From assembly GCA_947311845.1 (NCBI GenBank), contig CAMZMU010000111.1:25916200-25980199 (forward strand): a stretch of DNA of 64,000 nt, written 5' to 3'. The stretch is from Poa pratensis (taxonomy: Eukaryota > Streptophyta > Magnoliopsida > Poales > Poaceae). Positions 20,617 to 31,674 of the stretch are shown piece after piece. The position numbers and the translations under genes are program-made. A model generated the notes under the pieces. That model saw only the letters and a program-made list of their open reading frames with translations, did no database searches and was not told where the DNA came from. The first letter of the stretch is position 1. Each line of letters starts with the position of its first letter.

Positions 20617-23045
20617 ATGGCATCTGCCGTGATCACACCACGACAGTTGGCGCCCACCGTGGGGCCAGCAGCGGCGCTGGCTGGTGTGTTCATCCGGACG
20701 GGTTCCATCATCGCCTCGGGCGAGCGCGTGGTCAGTGGCCTTGTCCACAGACTCGGCTCGCTGAACTTCATCAGCGACAACGCGGGCTGCTTCGGCAGCA
20801 GGCCGCTCTCGAGGAACGGCTGCCTCGTCACCTTTGGGACGTTCGAGGTCTACGTCGCCACCGAGTTTGTCTGCAAGTACCCCGAGCAGGTGCTTGTAGT
20901 GGAAGATCCTCCTGCTGCGGCTCGTGGCCAGCATACTGCCCGCCTCGGGAGCTGCGCAGAGGTCATGATGACAGGGCCTCTGGGTGGTGCTGGCAGAGGC
21001 AATATCGGCGAGCCTGCCACCAAATCCGCCCGACCGGCGAAACCACCGCTAGAAGGGGATGAGCACCTCCGGGCTGGTGCATCTCATGTGCCGGTCAGGC
21101 CTGTTCCCCTCGAGGATTTGATCGAGAAGTTGGCTGTGCCGGTGGTTACCGGGGTAGATGCTGCCCAAACAGCTGCCGAGCTAGAGGTGGCCGAGATAAG
21201 GAGGGATTTCGGGATAACCCTCCGTGAGTATAACCAAGCTCATGGTTTTACTCCGATAGCTACTCATCCTAAGCGCTTAGATGAAGTGCGTAGAAGGGGC
21301 AAAGGCCTCAATACCGAGATTGATAGAGATGGTAGATCTAGTTCCAGTAAGACTCCTAGTCACTCGTCGGTCGAAAAGCCGAAGTATAGCTCCCCTGCTA
21401 AGACTCTTAGAGCTGCCGAGGCAGCAAGAGCCGAGTTGTCAGGTTTATCCGGAGAAGCTCTCCGTAGGCAGCAAGACCGAGTTAATGAGTTGGTAGCTGT
21501 GGCTACCCGGCAGAATGAGGCCTTTCGCAAGGCTAATACAGCTGCAGGTGGTTCCGAGATTGTTCACTCGGCCAGGGAGCCAGTGGGTCTAAGGGGCAAG
21601 CTTCGTCTCCGCATGATGGTGGAGGTCGTGGCCGGAGTGTAAACTCTGGTAAGAATAAGCAGATGCAGGCGTATGATCCGGCGTATGCCGGAAAGCAATT
21701 AGTGGTGCAAGGTAGTGTCGGTCGGGGTAAGAGCAATCCCGGTCCGGGCAATCCCGATGCTGGAAGAATTAACTCGACTGGCCGAGGTTATCCACCTCGG
21801 AATCCGGTGCAGAGCCAGCCTCGGCAGCAGCAGAGTGTTGGGCATCTGCAGCAGCCACAAGGTGTTGGCCATGCGGCCAGCCGATATGATGATGGTTACT
21901 TGGCTATGGAGAGAGCCGGGTATCAGAGATATGATAATGCACTGGGGTCTCGGTTGGGACCTCGCCAGCTGTCACCAAATGATGCACGTTATAAGTTGGA
22001 CAGAATATATATGTCCGAGATGCTAGAAGAGCAAGGCCCACCTGGCCCTGCATGCTTTGGACCTCGGATCATGAGAGAGCCACCGGTGCCACACTTTCAG
22101 TTGAACCGAGGCGCAAGAAGATATGACGGCAGCACTAAGCCGGAAGATTGGCTGACAGATTATGTGTCGGCAGTGCATATCGCGGGAGGAAACCGTCGAT
22201 GGGCGGTAAGATATATCCCGCAAATGTTGGAAGGGCCAGCTCGGATCTGGCTGAACAATTTGCGGGAGGGTAGTGTGGACAGCTGGCTGGACTTTGAAGA
22301 AGCTTTTGTTAGCAACTTCTCCAGCACGTACAAAAGACCGAATCGTCCTCAGCAGCTTGCTATGTGCAAGCAGAGGGATGATGAAACTGACAGGGATTAC
22401 TTGACCCGGTGGAGTACTACTCGCAATTCCTGTGAAGGAGTTGTGGAGGCACTGGCCATTTCATGGTTTGCGCAAGGATGCCGACATGGTTCCATGCTCT
22501 GGCAGAAACTGCAAAGAGAAATGCCGGCTACTTCGGCCGAGACAATCCGGATCGCGGATGGCTATGCACTTGGTGACCCGACACAGCCTTTGCTGAATTC
22601 GGTTGAACCGAGTAGAAGATACCCGGTGAATAACAGACCAGGGCTAGTCAGGCACAATGATCGCCAGGACTTTGGCAACAAAAGAAGAGAGCCGGATTAC
22701 CGGTATGGCTCAAACCATGTTGTTGCAGTGAACCAAGACCAACCAGATGCCGGCAGTAGCCAGCGCCCGAAGAACAATGGCCCAGCATGGGGCCAGAATC
22801 AAGAGGGGAAGAAGCCATGGAGTGACCAGAGGAAGCCCATCACTTATGAGAACATGTTGGATGGACCTTGCAGCTTCCACACGCAAGACATCCGCTGGCC
22901 AGCGAATCATACAACTCGGCAGTGCAGCTGGTATCAGCGCACATTGAAGGAAGGGGGAGGATCCGGAGGAAATCAGATGGGAGCACCTCAGAGACCTCCA
23001 GCACAGAGGCCTGTATGCTCACCGGGGCAAACACTATCCCTATGA
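20617..23045 (+). pseudogene. gag of the outer Tat-type element, opening inside the LTR
   Basis: The frame opens with MASAVITPRQLAPTVGP: the ATG lies 29 bases before the LTR end, and the primer-binding site is translated as LAPTVGP. A roughly 60-residue segment (RTGS..., FISDNAG, then FGTFEVYV) follows, then a charged linker, then the gag core (WLTDYVSAVHIAGG, MLEGPARIWLNNL, SWLDFEEAFVSNF) and a CX2HX9HX4C motif at 22869-22925 (CSFH ... NHTTRQC). The frame shifts between the first part (to about 21590) and the second part (open 21663-23045), so one indel separates them. Gag would form the virus-like particle in the cytoplasm. The layout matches the nested element at 32440-35710. Confidence 0.85.
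20647..20664 (+). promoter_or_regulatory. Primer-binding site, tRNA-Lys type
   Basis: TTGGCGCCCACCGTGGGGC begins one base after the LTR. Its TGGCGCCCACCGTGGGGC is complementary to the 3' end of plant tRNA-Lys including CCA, as I know that tRNA. The nested element has the identical site. Confidence 0.82.
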
Positions 23046-23991
23046 ATGCGCCTCCACCGAGGCCAGCTGCTCCGAGACCTGTGAATAAAGTAAATGTCGG
23101 TGGCAACAATAGCAATGCTGGTCCCAGTCGCCAGGCAGAATATCGCCAAGGGGAGTACAGAGAGGCTCATCAGAGCTATGTGGTCTTTGTGACCGAGCCA
23201 ACTGATAAGCAGAGCCTGCATCGGCGTGCAATGGAAGTAAACGCCGTTATGCTGGCAGTGCCGAAATACATGAACTGGGCTGATCAGAAGATCAGTTGGA
23301 GCATAGATGACCATCCCCGGGTCATGCCAAGCCCTGGAGGTTATGCTCTAGTGGTAGATCCGACATTCATGGGCCCACCATCAATGTCAGGTTCACCTGA
23401 GTTCTCATTGACAATGGGAGCAGTATCAACATCATGTACCGAGACACCATGGTGAAGATGGGAATCTCGGCAAACATGCTGCAACCGAGTCATACAACCT
23501 TTCATGGCATAGTGCCAGGTGTCTCATGTGCACCTATGGGCAAGATCTGGGTTGATGTGTTGTTCGGCACCAAGGATAATTGCAGAACTGAGAGCATCCA
23601 GTTCAAGGTGGTGGACCTCGAAAGTCCATATCATGCTTTGCTCGGCAGACCGATGCTGGCCAAGTTCATGATATCTACACATATGGGTTACCTTAAAATG
23701 AAACTGCCAGGTCCCAATGGCATCATCACCATCTCGAGAAACTGCAAGCGTTCCATGGAGTGTGCCTCGGCTGGCTCTTGTCTAGCCGAGTCTTTGATCA
23801 TTGCTGCAGAGAAAAAGAGAATCCATGAAGTGGTGGCACCGGCCCAGTCTGCGCAACTCGGTATGCCGGGTATGGCTAACCCGGAGCAAAATGCGGCATT
23901 CCAGGTGCCTAAAGAGACTAAGAAGATCAATGTTGACCTGGCGTTCCCAGACCACAGTGTCATCATTGGAACCGGGTTAACTGAGAAATAG
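22950..23991 (+). pseudogene. Aspartic protease region of the outer element
   Basis: Two overlapping frames, to 23455 and from 23434, carry a retropepsin. The catalytic motif appears as DNGSSINIMY around 23410-23440, where many Tat elements have DGGS. Downstream are VVDLESPYHALLGRPML and YLKMKLPGPNG, conserved flap-side and C-terminal features of this protease type. It would cut the Gag-Pol polyprotein. Frameshifts lie between gag and this frame and inside the motif region, so it is broken. Confidence 0.82.
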
Positions 23992-24920
23992 GAAAGCGAG
24001 CTCAGTCACTTCTCCGTGAGAATCGGGATATCTTTGCATGGTCAAATCATGACCTGCCAGGTGTTCCGAGGGAGTTGGCTGAGCACTCTTTGTTTGTCAG
24101 ACCGGATATGAAACCGGTGAAGCAACCAATGCGACGTTGGGCGATGAAAGGAGAAAGGTGATAGGCGATGAACTGGCCAAATTACTTGCAGCTGGGTTTA
24201 TCATGGAAGTGCTGCACCCAGACTGGTTGTCTAACCCGGTCCTGGTAGAGAAGAAAAAGGATGAACCTTTGGTGGTCAAGGTGTGACGCATGTGTATTGA
24301 TTTCACAAACTTAAACAAGGAATGCCCCAAGGATCCATTCCCGCTGCCTCGAATTGATCAGGTGATCGATTCCACAGCCGGGTGTGAGCTGTTATCCTTT
24401 CTAGATGCTTATTCTGGTTTTCACCAGATACCTTGAACCCTGTTGATCAATTGAAAACTGCTTTTATTACCCCGTACGGGGCTTATTGCTTTCGTGTCAT
24501 GACGTTTGGTTTGAGAAATGCTGGTGCTACTTACCAGCGTTGTATGCAAAAATGCTTGCATGATCAAATAGGCAAAAATGCGCAAGTGTATGTCGACGAT
24601 ATCGTCATCAAAACTAAAGAAAAAGCCACGCTAATTGATGATCTTAGCGAAAATTTGCGAACCTGAGGAAACTCCGGTTGAAGCTTAACCCGGACAAGTG
24701 CACTTTTGGTGTACCGGCAGGCAAATTACTCGGTTTCCTCGTGTCAAGCCGAGGTATCGAGGTAAATCCGACAAAGATTCGTGCTATTGAAAGTATGAGA
24801 TTACCGAGATGTCTCAAGGATGTGCAGAAGTTCACTGGTTGCTTGGCATCCTTAAGTCGGTTTGTTAGCAGGCTGGGAGAAAAGGCGTTGCCTTTATACC
24901 AGCTAATGAAGAAAAGTTAG
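23992..24920 (+). pseudogene. Reverse transcriptase of the outer element, broken
   Basis: The order of RT motifs is clear: an N-terminal AKLLAAGFI and NPVLVEKKK segment near 24170-24260, MCIDFTNLNK after a TGA stop at about 24285, LLSFLDAYSGFHQIP before another stop near 24435, TAFITPYGAYCFRVMTFGL, the catalytic VYVDDIVIKT near 24588-24617, and LGFLVSSRGIEVNP. At least four stops or frameshifts interrupt it. RT would copy the element RNA from the tRNA-Lys primer. Family Ty3/Gypsy is certain from motif order and from the integrase following RNase H. Confidence 0.9.
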
Positions 24921-25850
24921 CTTCACATGGACCCCGCAAGCGGATGCGGCGTTCAGTGAACTAAAAAAGATGTTAGCAACTGCACCGATACTGGCCTCAC
25001 CGTTACCCAAAGAGTCAATGTTGCTCTACATTGCAGCCACAAACCGAGTTGTTAGTGCTGTAGTGGTGGTGAGAGAGAAGAAGATGGCAAAACGTGCAGA
25101 GGCCGGTATATTACCTGAGCGAGGTGATCTCGCTGTCCAAGCAAAATATCCTCACTACCAGAAAATGACGTATGGTGTCTACATGGCAGCCAAGAAGTTG
25201 AAGCATTACTTCCAGGAGCATTCAATCACAGTGGTGTGTGAGGCTCCTATCTCGGAGATCATCAATTGCAAAGATGCAAGTGGCCGAGTAGCCAAGTGGG
25301 CCATAGAGGTGTCCCCTTACGCACCACATTATGGAAGAAGAGATGCCATCAAATCTCAGGCACTGCCGGATTTCTTGGTGGATTGGGCCGAGATGCAATA
25401 TGAACCACCACTGCCTGACTCCAATTACTGGAGAATGCATTTTGATGGCTCCAAGACAAAAATTGGTTTGGGTGCCGGGGTAGTCCTTACCTCGCCAAAG
25501 CGGGACCAGCTGAGATATGTGTTGCAAATTCATTTTGCGGCATCCAACAATGTGGCCGAGTATGAGGCACTTGTTCATGGGCTCAACGTGGCCAAGGAAA
25601 TTGGCATTCGCCGGATTGAGTGCTTCGGAGACTCGGATCTTGTGGTGCAGCAAGCCTCGGGAAATTGGGATGCTTTGGACGCCAATATGGCGTTATATCG
25701 GTTTCATGTACAGAAGATCTCGGGGTTCTTTGAAGGTTGCGAGTTCAAGCATATACCTCGGACAGAAAATGAAGCTGCCGATATACTGTCCAAGCTAGGT
25801 TCATCTCGATCCAATTCCACCCGGCATATCCTTGGAGCATCTGAGGAAGC
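24921..25850 (+). pseudogene. RT connection and RNase H domains of the outer element
   Basis: A frame open from 24970 to 25962 starts after a frameshift. It covers the Gypsy RNase H-like connection (MLATAPILASPLP, MTYGVYMAAKKLKHYF) and then a second RNase H domain with the D-E-D-D set: HFDGSKT (about 25438), VAEYEALVHGL, FGDSDLVVQQ and NEAADILSKLGS. Two RNase H-like domains in tandem, the second of archaeal or plant type, are a known property of Tat/Ogre elements and support the lineage call. It removes RNA from the RNA:DNA hybrid. Confidence 0.88.
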
Positions 25851-25928
25851 CATCAATCAAACCTCGCCAGAGTCCGAGTCAATTTTATCCCGGCAAAACC
25901 GGAATCTGGGCTGTTCCCATGGACATCG

Positions 25929-26861
25929 ATGTCGGGTGCATTTGGGAGAACCCGGGGACTGATTGGCAGATCTCGGGGGCTTTACTCAATGTCGGAGGAA
26001 GCAATGTCGGTTGATTTCATGGAGGTGGATGATCCGTTGTTTCCTGCGCATCCTGTGCCGGAATGGGCACAACCTATAATGGCGTATATGATGGATGGAA
26101 GTTTGCCGAGTAATGAAGTTGAGGCCAGGCAAGTACAAAGAAGATCCAAGGCATATACCATCATCAACCAGGAGTTATACAAGAGAAGTGTGACCGGGGT
26201 GCTGCAACGTTGTTGAGCTGCAGGAAGGGCAAGAATGCTCCTGGAAATTCATCAAGGAGAATGTGGTCATCATGCTTCATCAAGAGCCTTGGTGGCTAAA
26301 GTATTCCGGCATGGGTTTATTGGCCCAATGCTTTGAATCAGGCGAAGATATCGTCCGAAAGTGTGAGGGATGTCAGAGATTTGCTAAGAAGATCCACCTG
26401 CCAGCTTCGGCACTCAAGACAATTCCAATCACTTGGCCCTTTGCAGTTTGGTGTCTGGATATGGTGGGAGAATTCAAGCCAGCCCGAGGTAACATGACTC
26501 ATATGCTGGTGATGGTGGACAAGTTCACCAAGTGGATCGAGGTGAAGCCAATCAGGAAGTGTGATGGCCACACAGCTGTGTCCTTTTTGAAGGACATCAT
26601 TTTGAGATATGGTTACCCCCATAGCATTATCTCGGATAATGGCACAAACTTTGCTGTGGGAGAATTTGCTCGGTTCTGTGCCGACAAGGGAATTCGGTTG
26701 GACATAGCCTCGGTGGCGCACCCAGAGGCAAATGGCAAGTGGAGAGAGCAAATGCATAGGTGCTGGCTGGCATAAAAGCTCGGTTGATTGAGCCACTGTT
26801 GCGAACTCCAGGGTGCTGGATAGAGGAATACCAGCAGTATTGTGGGGTCTAAGGACCACAC
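25929..26861 (+). pseudogene. Integrase, N-terminal and catalytic parts, outer element
   Basis: A pre-integrase linker (PEWAQPIMAYM) is followed by the zinc-binding region: GHHAS near 26260, then CEGCQRF, with one indel between. The core follows: VWCLDMVGEF (first Asp), HSIISDNGTNFA (second Asp) and HPEANG (Glu), the DDE triad that joins cDNA to host DNA. After about 26735 the frame shifts again. The coding sequence is interrupted at 26861 by the nested element and resumes at 36189. Confidence 0.9.
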
Positions 26862-27369
26862 TGTCGTGGGATTGTCACGTCAGGTGTCATAGATGACTTC
26901 GTAGGTGTGGGATTACGCGAGTCAAGCATCTCCGAGCTTGGGATCGCAGGAACAAAGATCAACACAGATTTACCCAGGTTCGGTCCCCTCAATGTGAGGT
27001 AAAAGACCTACTTCCTGCCTACCCTAGATTGGTATTGATATGATAATCGATGTGTTACAATGGAGGCGATCCAATGTGGAACTCGCCGTATGAGCTAGGG
27101 TTTTAGGGCTTGACCCCTCTAAGTCCTGCGAGTCCTCTTTATATATGCAGAGACTCGTCAGGTTACAAAGGAAACTTCCTCCACAAGGAATATGTCCACG
27201 GAGACCTGCTGGGAGACTACTTGGTCTTCACGTCCTCCGGGATATGTCTTCTAGATCTTTCTCCTTGTGGCGGTTCAATAGTGGGCTTACTCCCCTGCGG
27301 GCCTTTGTCCGTGCGAGTAAAGTAAGTCGCACTGGGCTGCGGGTTAATCCAGAAAGTATTCCCCCGACA
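26862..27369 (-). repeat. 3' LTR of the nested element
   Basis: 508 bp. In element orientation it starts TGTCGGGGGAATAC and ends CCCACGACA. The preceding CTTGGGGTTAA is a weak polypurine tract, similar to that of the outer element. Confidence 0.92.
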
Positions 27370-27736
27370 TTAACCCCAAGATTGGTTAGGACTTCACGGT
27401 GAGAATCTTCTGTCTTCTTGAAATGGTTCTGATGAGCCACGCTGTGAACGTTCTGACCAATCTTATGCAACTCAGAGCCGCGACTTATTTGTGCGACTCA
27501 TCTCTTCTTCTAGGAATATTCTGTTCCCTGTAATTGCGGACCGTTACTCGATTTGCGGGCGCAAATTGTGCCGTTGGTGGCGAGCGCAGATCATGCCGTT
27601 AGTTGCGGGACCCCCTGTTATAAGCTGCGGCCGCCTAGATCATTATCCACTTGCCTTCGCAATCTCTTTTCTCCTAGCCACGCTGTCGTCTTCCTCGACC
27701 CGAGCTTATCTTCCCATCCAATCTCCACCTTCGCAA

Positions 27737-30700
27737 TGGCTCCCAAGGCGAAATCATCCACTGATAAGCGCACAATCTCCTGCAATTGGGAGGGATCCTG
27801 GGTGACGGCGGAGCACCTCACGGATCTAGCTGCCAAAGGTTTCCTGCCCCCAAAGGAGAGCAACGTCTGGCGGGCTCCAGGCAGCGAGGTCGAGCTGCGC
27901 CCCAAGCCCAATGAACTGGTGATGTTCGTGGAGCACGTGGACCGAGGATTCTCGCCGCCTAGCTCCCTTTTCTTCCGCGAACTGATGCGGCGTCTAGGCC
28001 TCCGTCTTCACGACATCGGGCCCAACTCCATGCTCCAGGTGAGCAACTTCCATGTCTTGTGCGAGGATTATCTTGGCATAGCCCCCAGCATCGACCTGTG
28101 GTTGGCTTCTTTTTCCTGTAATAGCCAACTTACTTGCAAGAATGGCGCCTACGTTCAAGTGGGTGCCATCTCTCTTCAACGCCATCGCGACTCCGCTCTT
28201 CCCAAGCTGGCCTTAGCGAATCGCCCAGGTCCTAGCAAAAAAATTTCTTCTATTGTCAAGACACTTCTCCAGAGGGCGAGACTCCTCTCCCTTCCTGGTC
28301 CAATTCCACCTTCGTGCCCACCGAGGCACTTAAATCAAAACCGCGCGACTTGGCAATGCCTTTGTCAATGAGTCGCTGATCAAGATCCGCGCCTTAATCG
28401 GTCATGGCCTCACTGGCCTTGATCTTCTCTCTTGCTGGACAAAATGGCGCATCCAGCCCGTGAGTCGACGGCAGTTATCCTTTCTGGAGTGCACTGGCAC
28501 TTCTGCTGACGTCGATCGTATTCAGGCGCCGACTGGACGCCTAATGAGTGGGTGGAATTTGTCACCCGCGTTACTGAGGAGAAAGATGTCTCCTTTGACA
28601 AGGTGGGGCTTGCCCCTTTTAGTGTTAACAACAAGCCCTTCGATGTAACTCCTTTTTTCCATCTTTTTTTGCCTTTATAGTTGAGTCACGCTCCTTTCTT
28701 AATACTGCGACTTATTCTTCTCTAATCCAGACTGATGAGGATTATTGGTCGCTTCCTGCGGCCGATGCCGGTAGCGCTGCACCCAACGTGTAGCAAGGAA
28801 GAAGTTGCTGCCCGCTCTAGAGGGCAGCGAGATTGCTGACATCCCGTCTGTTGCCACCACGGCTTCAGGCGATGAAGATACTGAGCTGGACGAAGATGAC
28901 ATTCCAGAGCCAGCCGCGAGTCTTGCTGCCGTGGCTGCCCCAACTCCCCGCAGAATCTCAAAGAGACTTTCGCGGGAGGAGCCAGAGCTTAATGCTCTGG
29001 AGAATCCTGAGGCCGCGAAGCGTCGCAAACCTGCTATGGGTGCGACCTCCTCCGCTGCCAGGCGAGTGTACAAAGCCACCGCCTCAGCTGACGAAGACAT
29101 GGGTCCCCAATCTGGTAATTCTTTACTGCCTTGATATCTTATCTGCTTATTCTTTTTTCCTGTACTGACACATAGATTTCTGCTAGTAGATTCTGGGATC
29201 CAAGGCCAATCTTCGCCGTCGAGTGGCGGCCTGATGGCCTCTGTGAAGATGGCTCCAGAGTTCTTATCTTTCCTTGCACTTGTATCATTTTGCTTTAGCT
29301 CATGTGCTTCTTTTTTACATGGTGCTCTTGTTTTTGTAGAGACGCGGTCAAATCCGCGACTGATCTTGGAGTTGTTTCTGAGACTGCAATTGGGTCGTGC
29401 TTATCCCCTGCGGCTCACAATGCCATGGTGGAAGGCGTGGCCACCACTGATGATCTGGCTACGGCCTCTATTCCTGACATGGCTACCCAAGAGGTGGCCC
29501 TGGAGGACGGAACAGACCTCCTTGCAGCCCAAGACGTGGAGAAGGCTGATCCTTCCTCTACAGCGGCTGAAGATGGAGACACACTGCTGGTTAAGCCGCC
29601 TGCGACTGATAACCAGCAGACATTAGCTTTTCGTACTGAGGTCGCCCCTCATCTTCCATGAGCCGCGCTGAGCAACTGTCAGAGGCCATTATTGCTTCAA
29701 ACGACAAGCAAGCCGCGGAGCTCCGCAAGGCTTTATCTGATCTGTCTGCGGCTTACAAGGTAAACTTCTGTCTTCACCATCTGTCACTAGCCCCCAAGGA
29801 TCAAGTGTCTTCTTTGGCTAAAAGGGAGACTTGATACTTCTTGTTTAGCTGTACTTACTTAGCTTTGTGCTCTTTATAGGAGGAACTATGCTCCGTATCA
29901 GCTGCAAGGCTCGCCTTGGAGAAACAGTTGGGGAAACTCCTTCTGAACTTGAGAAGCTGCATGAGCTCCTTGGCCGGCGTGATGCTGAGCTTAAAAAGAT
30001 CAATGATAGGATGGGCGAGCTTTCTGACGAGAGCTACAAAATGTCTGAGCAAGCCAAAGCCGCCGAGCTACGGCTTAAAAGTGTTGAGGGTAAGTTCCAA
30101 GAGAGGATCCAGCAATTGGACCTCCAAATCAATGCTCAGAAGGATGCCATTGCCCAGGCCAATGAAGATGCCAGGTTGAAGGCTGTTGAAATTGACAGTC
30201 TTGAGAATAAATTGACCAAGTTATCTGACACCCACAACCTTGTGCATGCTAAAGTCTGCATCATGACTCAGGAGCTGGCTGGTAAGTACTGCGACTCATG
30301 TCTGCACTTGTTTCCTCCATTATCTTTGCTTGTATATTGCTGAGCTGACCAAAAAATATCCTGATGTAGGTGAGAATTCTGCCTTCAACGCAGCAGTACT
30401 CAAGAGCAGCTGGAATATATCCGCGAATTTGCGCGGAAAACTTGCGAAGGCATGAAGTCGCTGTCTGCCTGCGTGCTGCCAACAAAGCCTGCTCCTGCGG
30501 ATGCTGACGGCCTGCTCAAGAGACTACTGAAGGCGCCTCAATTCTTCTTGGACTGGTGCGGCTCATGTGCTCGCCTTGGCCAAGACTTACTATCCTTCAT
30601 TTGATGCTGCCAAGGTCGCACAGGGCAGACCCTCGAAGAAGGTAGATGGCAGCGAGCTGACTGCCTCAGAATATGCGGCGACTTGGAAGAGCATGCGCAG

Positions 30701-30985
30701 CCATGCGACTGAGCTGGTGGAAGGGGTAGAGCTTACGACTTATCTGGGCAAGTACAATGCTGATGGTAGCAGAATGGAGAAAGCACCCGCTCCATCATCC
30801 AGCGCGGTTAACCCGCAGGAAAAGAACCCTTCTCCTGATGTATCCAGCTCTGCAGCCCCCAAGCCCGCAACTGAAAAGCCATCAAGCGAGCCGCGACTGC
30901 TCCTTCTGGCAAGCTTGGCAAGCCGCCTGTTCCTCCTTCCCATAGGCAAAAGCTGCACACAAATGAAGAAGAAACAATAGTTTGA
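27737..30985 (+). pseudogene. Antisense multi-part gene of the nested element (gypsy-type transposon family, PF04195-like)
   Basis: The gene starts MAPKAKSSTDKR and is transcribed against gag. The first part (to about 28120) has WVTAEHLTDLAAKGFLP, FVEHVDRGFSPPSSLFFREL and FHVLCEDYLGI, the pattern of plant proteins annotated as putative gypsy type transposon (PF04195). Later open segments at 28805-29134 (acidic, Ala/Pro-rich), 29302-29661, 29867-30343 (heptad-rich coiled coil, ELEKLHELLGRRDAEL) and 30567-30980 (EYAATWKSMRSHATELVEG) are separated by GT...AG-like gaps, for example a donor at 29115. It is probably a spliced gene, with extra frameshifts. Function is unknown. The outer element has the same layout at 37261-40924. 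Confidence 0.72.
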
Positions 30986-31416
30986 TAATCTTAGCCCTTA
31001 GCGGCTTGTAATAATTATTTATGTGTCATAAGACAATGTTATGGTTGTTAAGCACTCTCATCAGTACATGTTTCGACCAGAGGCTGGTCCTTATGATCTG
31101 TCTCAGTTTTTCCTCACTTAGGGACTTGCGCGGCTCAGAATTTCCCAGGTAAACATGCGTGTTCAGGGTCGCTGGCGGCCATGATAAGCGATCACACTCG
31201 ATTGACACCGCACCCCAGTACTTTGGCCGCATAATGCAAGTCGCATCGAAGAGAGGTCGAGTATAATCACGATAAATGCCACTCGTTTGGCGATCCCAAG
31301 GAATAGGCCGCGCTAAAAAGCTGCCGCACCCCAAGGAACCAATGATTAAAAAATAAAAGACTGACAACTCAATTGGTAGTTTGAGATGCTTTATTTCAGA
31401 ATCATTATATGATGCA

Positions 31417-31673
31417 GGGTCGGTCGCGCCTAGGTGGCGACCAGAAGTGTTGCTTGGGTCGGTTGCGCCTAAGTGGCAACCAGAAATGATACATGGGTCG
31501 GTCGTGCCTCGGTGGCGACCAGATACTCGGGTCGGTTGCGCCTAGGTGGCAACCAGAAATGGGTCGATCGCGCCTAGGTGGCGATCAGAGGTGATACATG
31601 GGTCGGTCGCGCCTAGGTGGCGACAAGAAATGATACTTGGGTCGGTCGCGCCTGGGTGGCGACCAGAAATGAT
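31417..31673. repeat. Seven tandem hairpin units
   Basis: Seven units of 32-39 bp each contain GGTCGGTCGCGCCTAGGTGG or a variant. Each unit can fold by pairing GGTCGC with GCGACC around the loop GCCTAGGTG. Two units have GGTTGC with GCAACC and one has GATCGC with GCGATC, so paired positions change together; two units have a weakened base pair. The array separates the protease on the minus strand from the end of the opposite-sense gene, a position suited to a terminator or insulator between convergent transcripts (inference). Confidence 0.88.
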
Positions 31674-31674
31674 G

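Larger units (their letters stand above)
19690..20645 (+). repeat. 5' LTR of the outer Tat-type element
   Basis: 956 bp from TGTCGGGGGGC to CACCACGACA. It contains a U3 tandem repeat, a TATA box at 20309 and, at 20617, an ATG that starts the gag-side reading frame. A short direct repeat, GCTGGGCTCGAGGTA, lies near 20125. Confidence 0.93.

Noticed and set aside
20617..20667. Treating the LTR-internal ATG as a chance start
   Set aside because: Set aside as the sole explanation because the nested element has an ATG at exactly the same codon distance from the primer site. It is kept as a finding, not a proven start.
31417..31673. CRISPR-like array
   Set aside because: Direct repeats without unique spacers, in a plant retrotransposon. 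The units are contiguous hairpins, not repeat-spacer structure.
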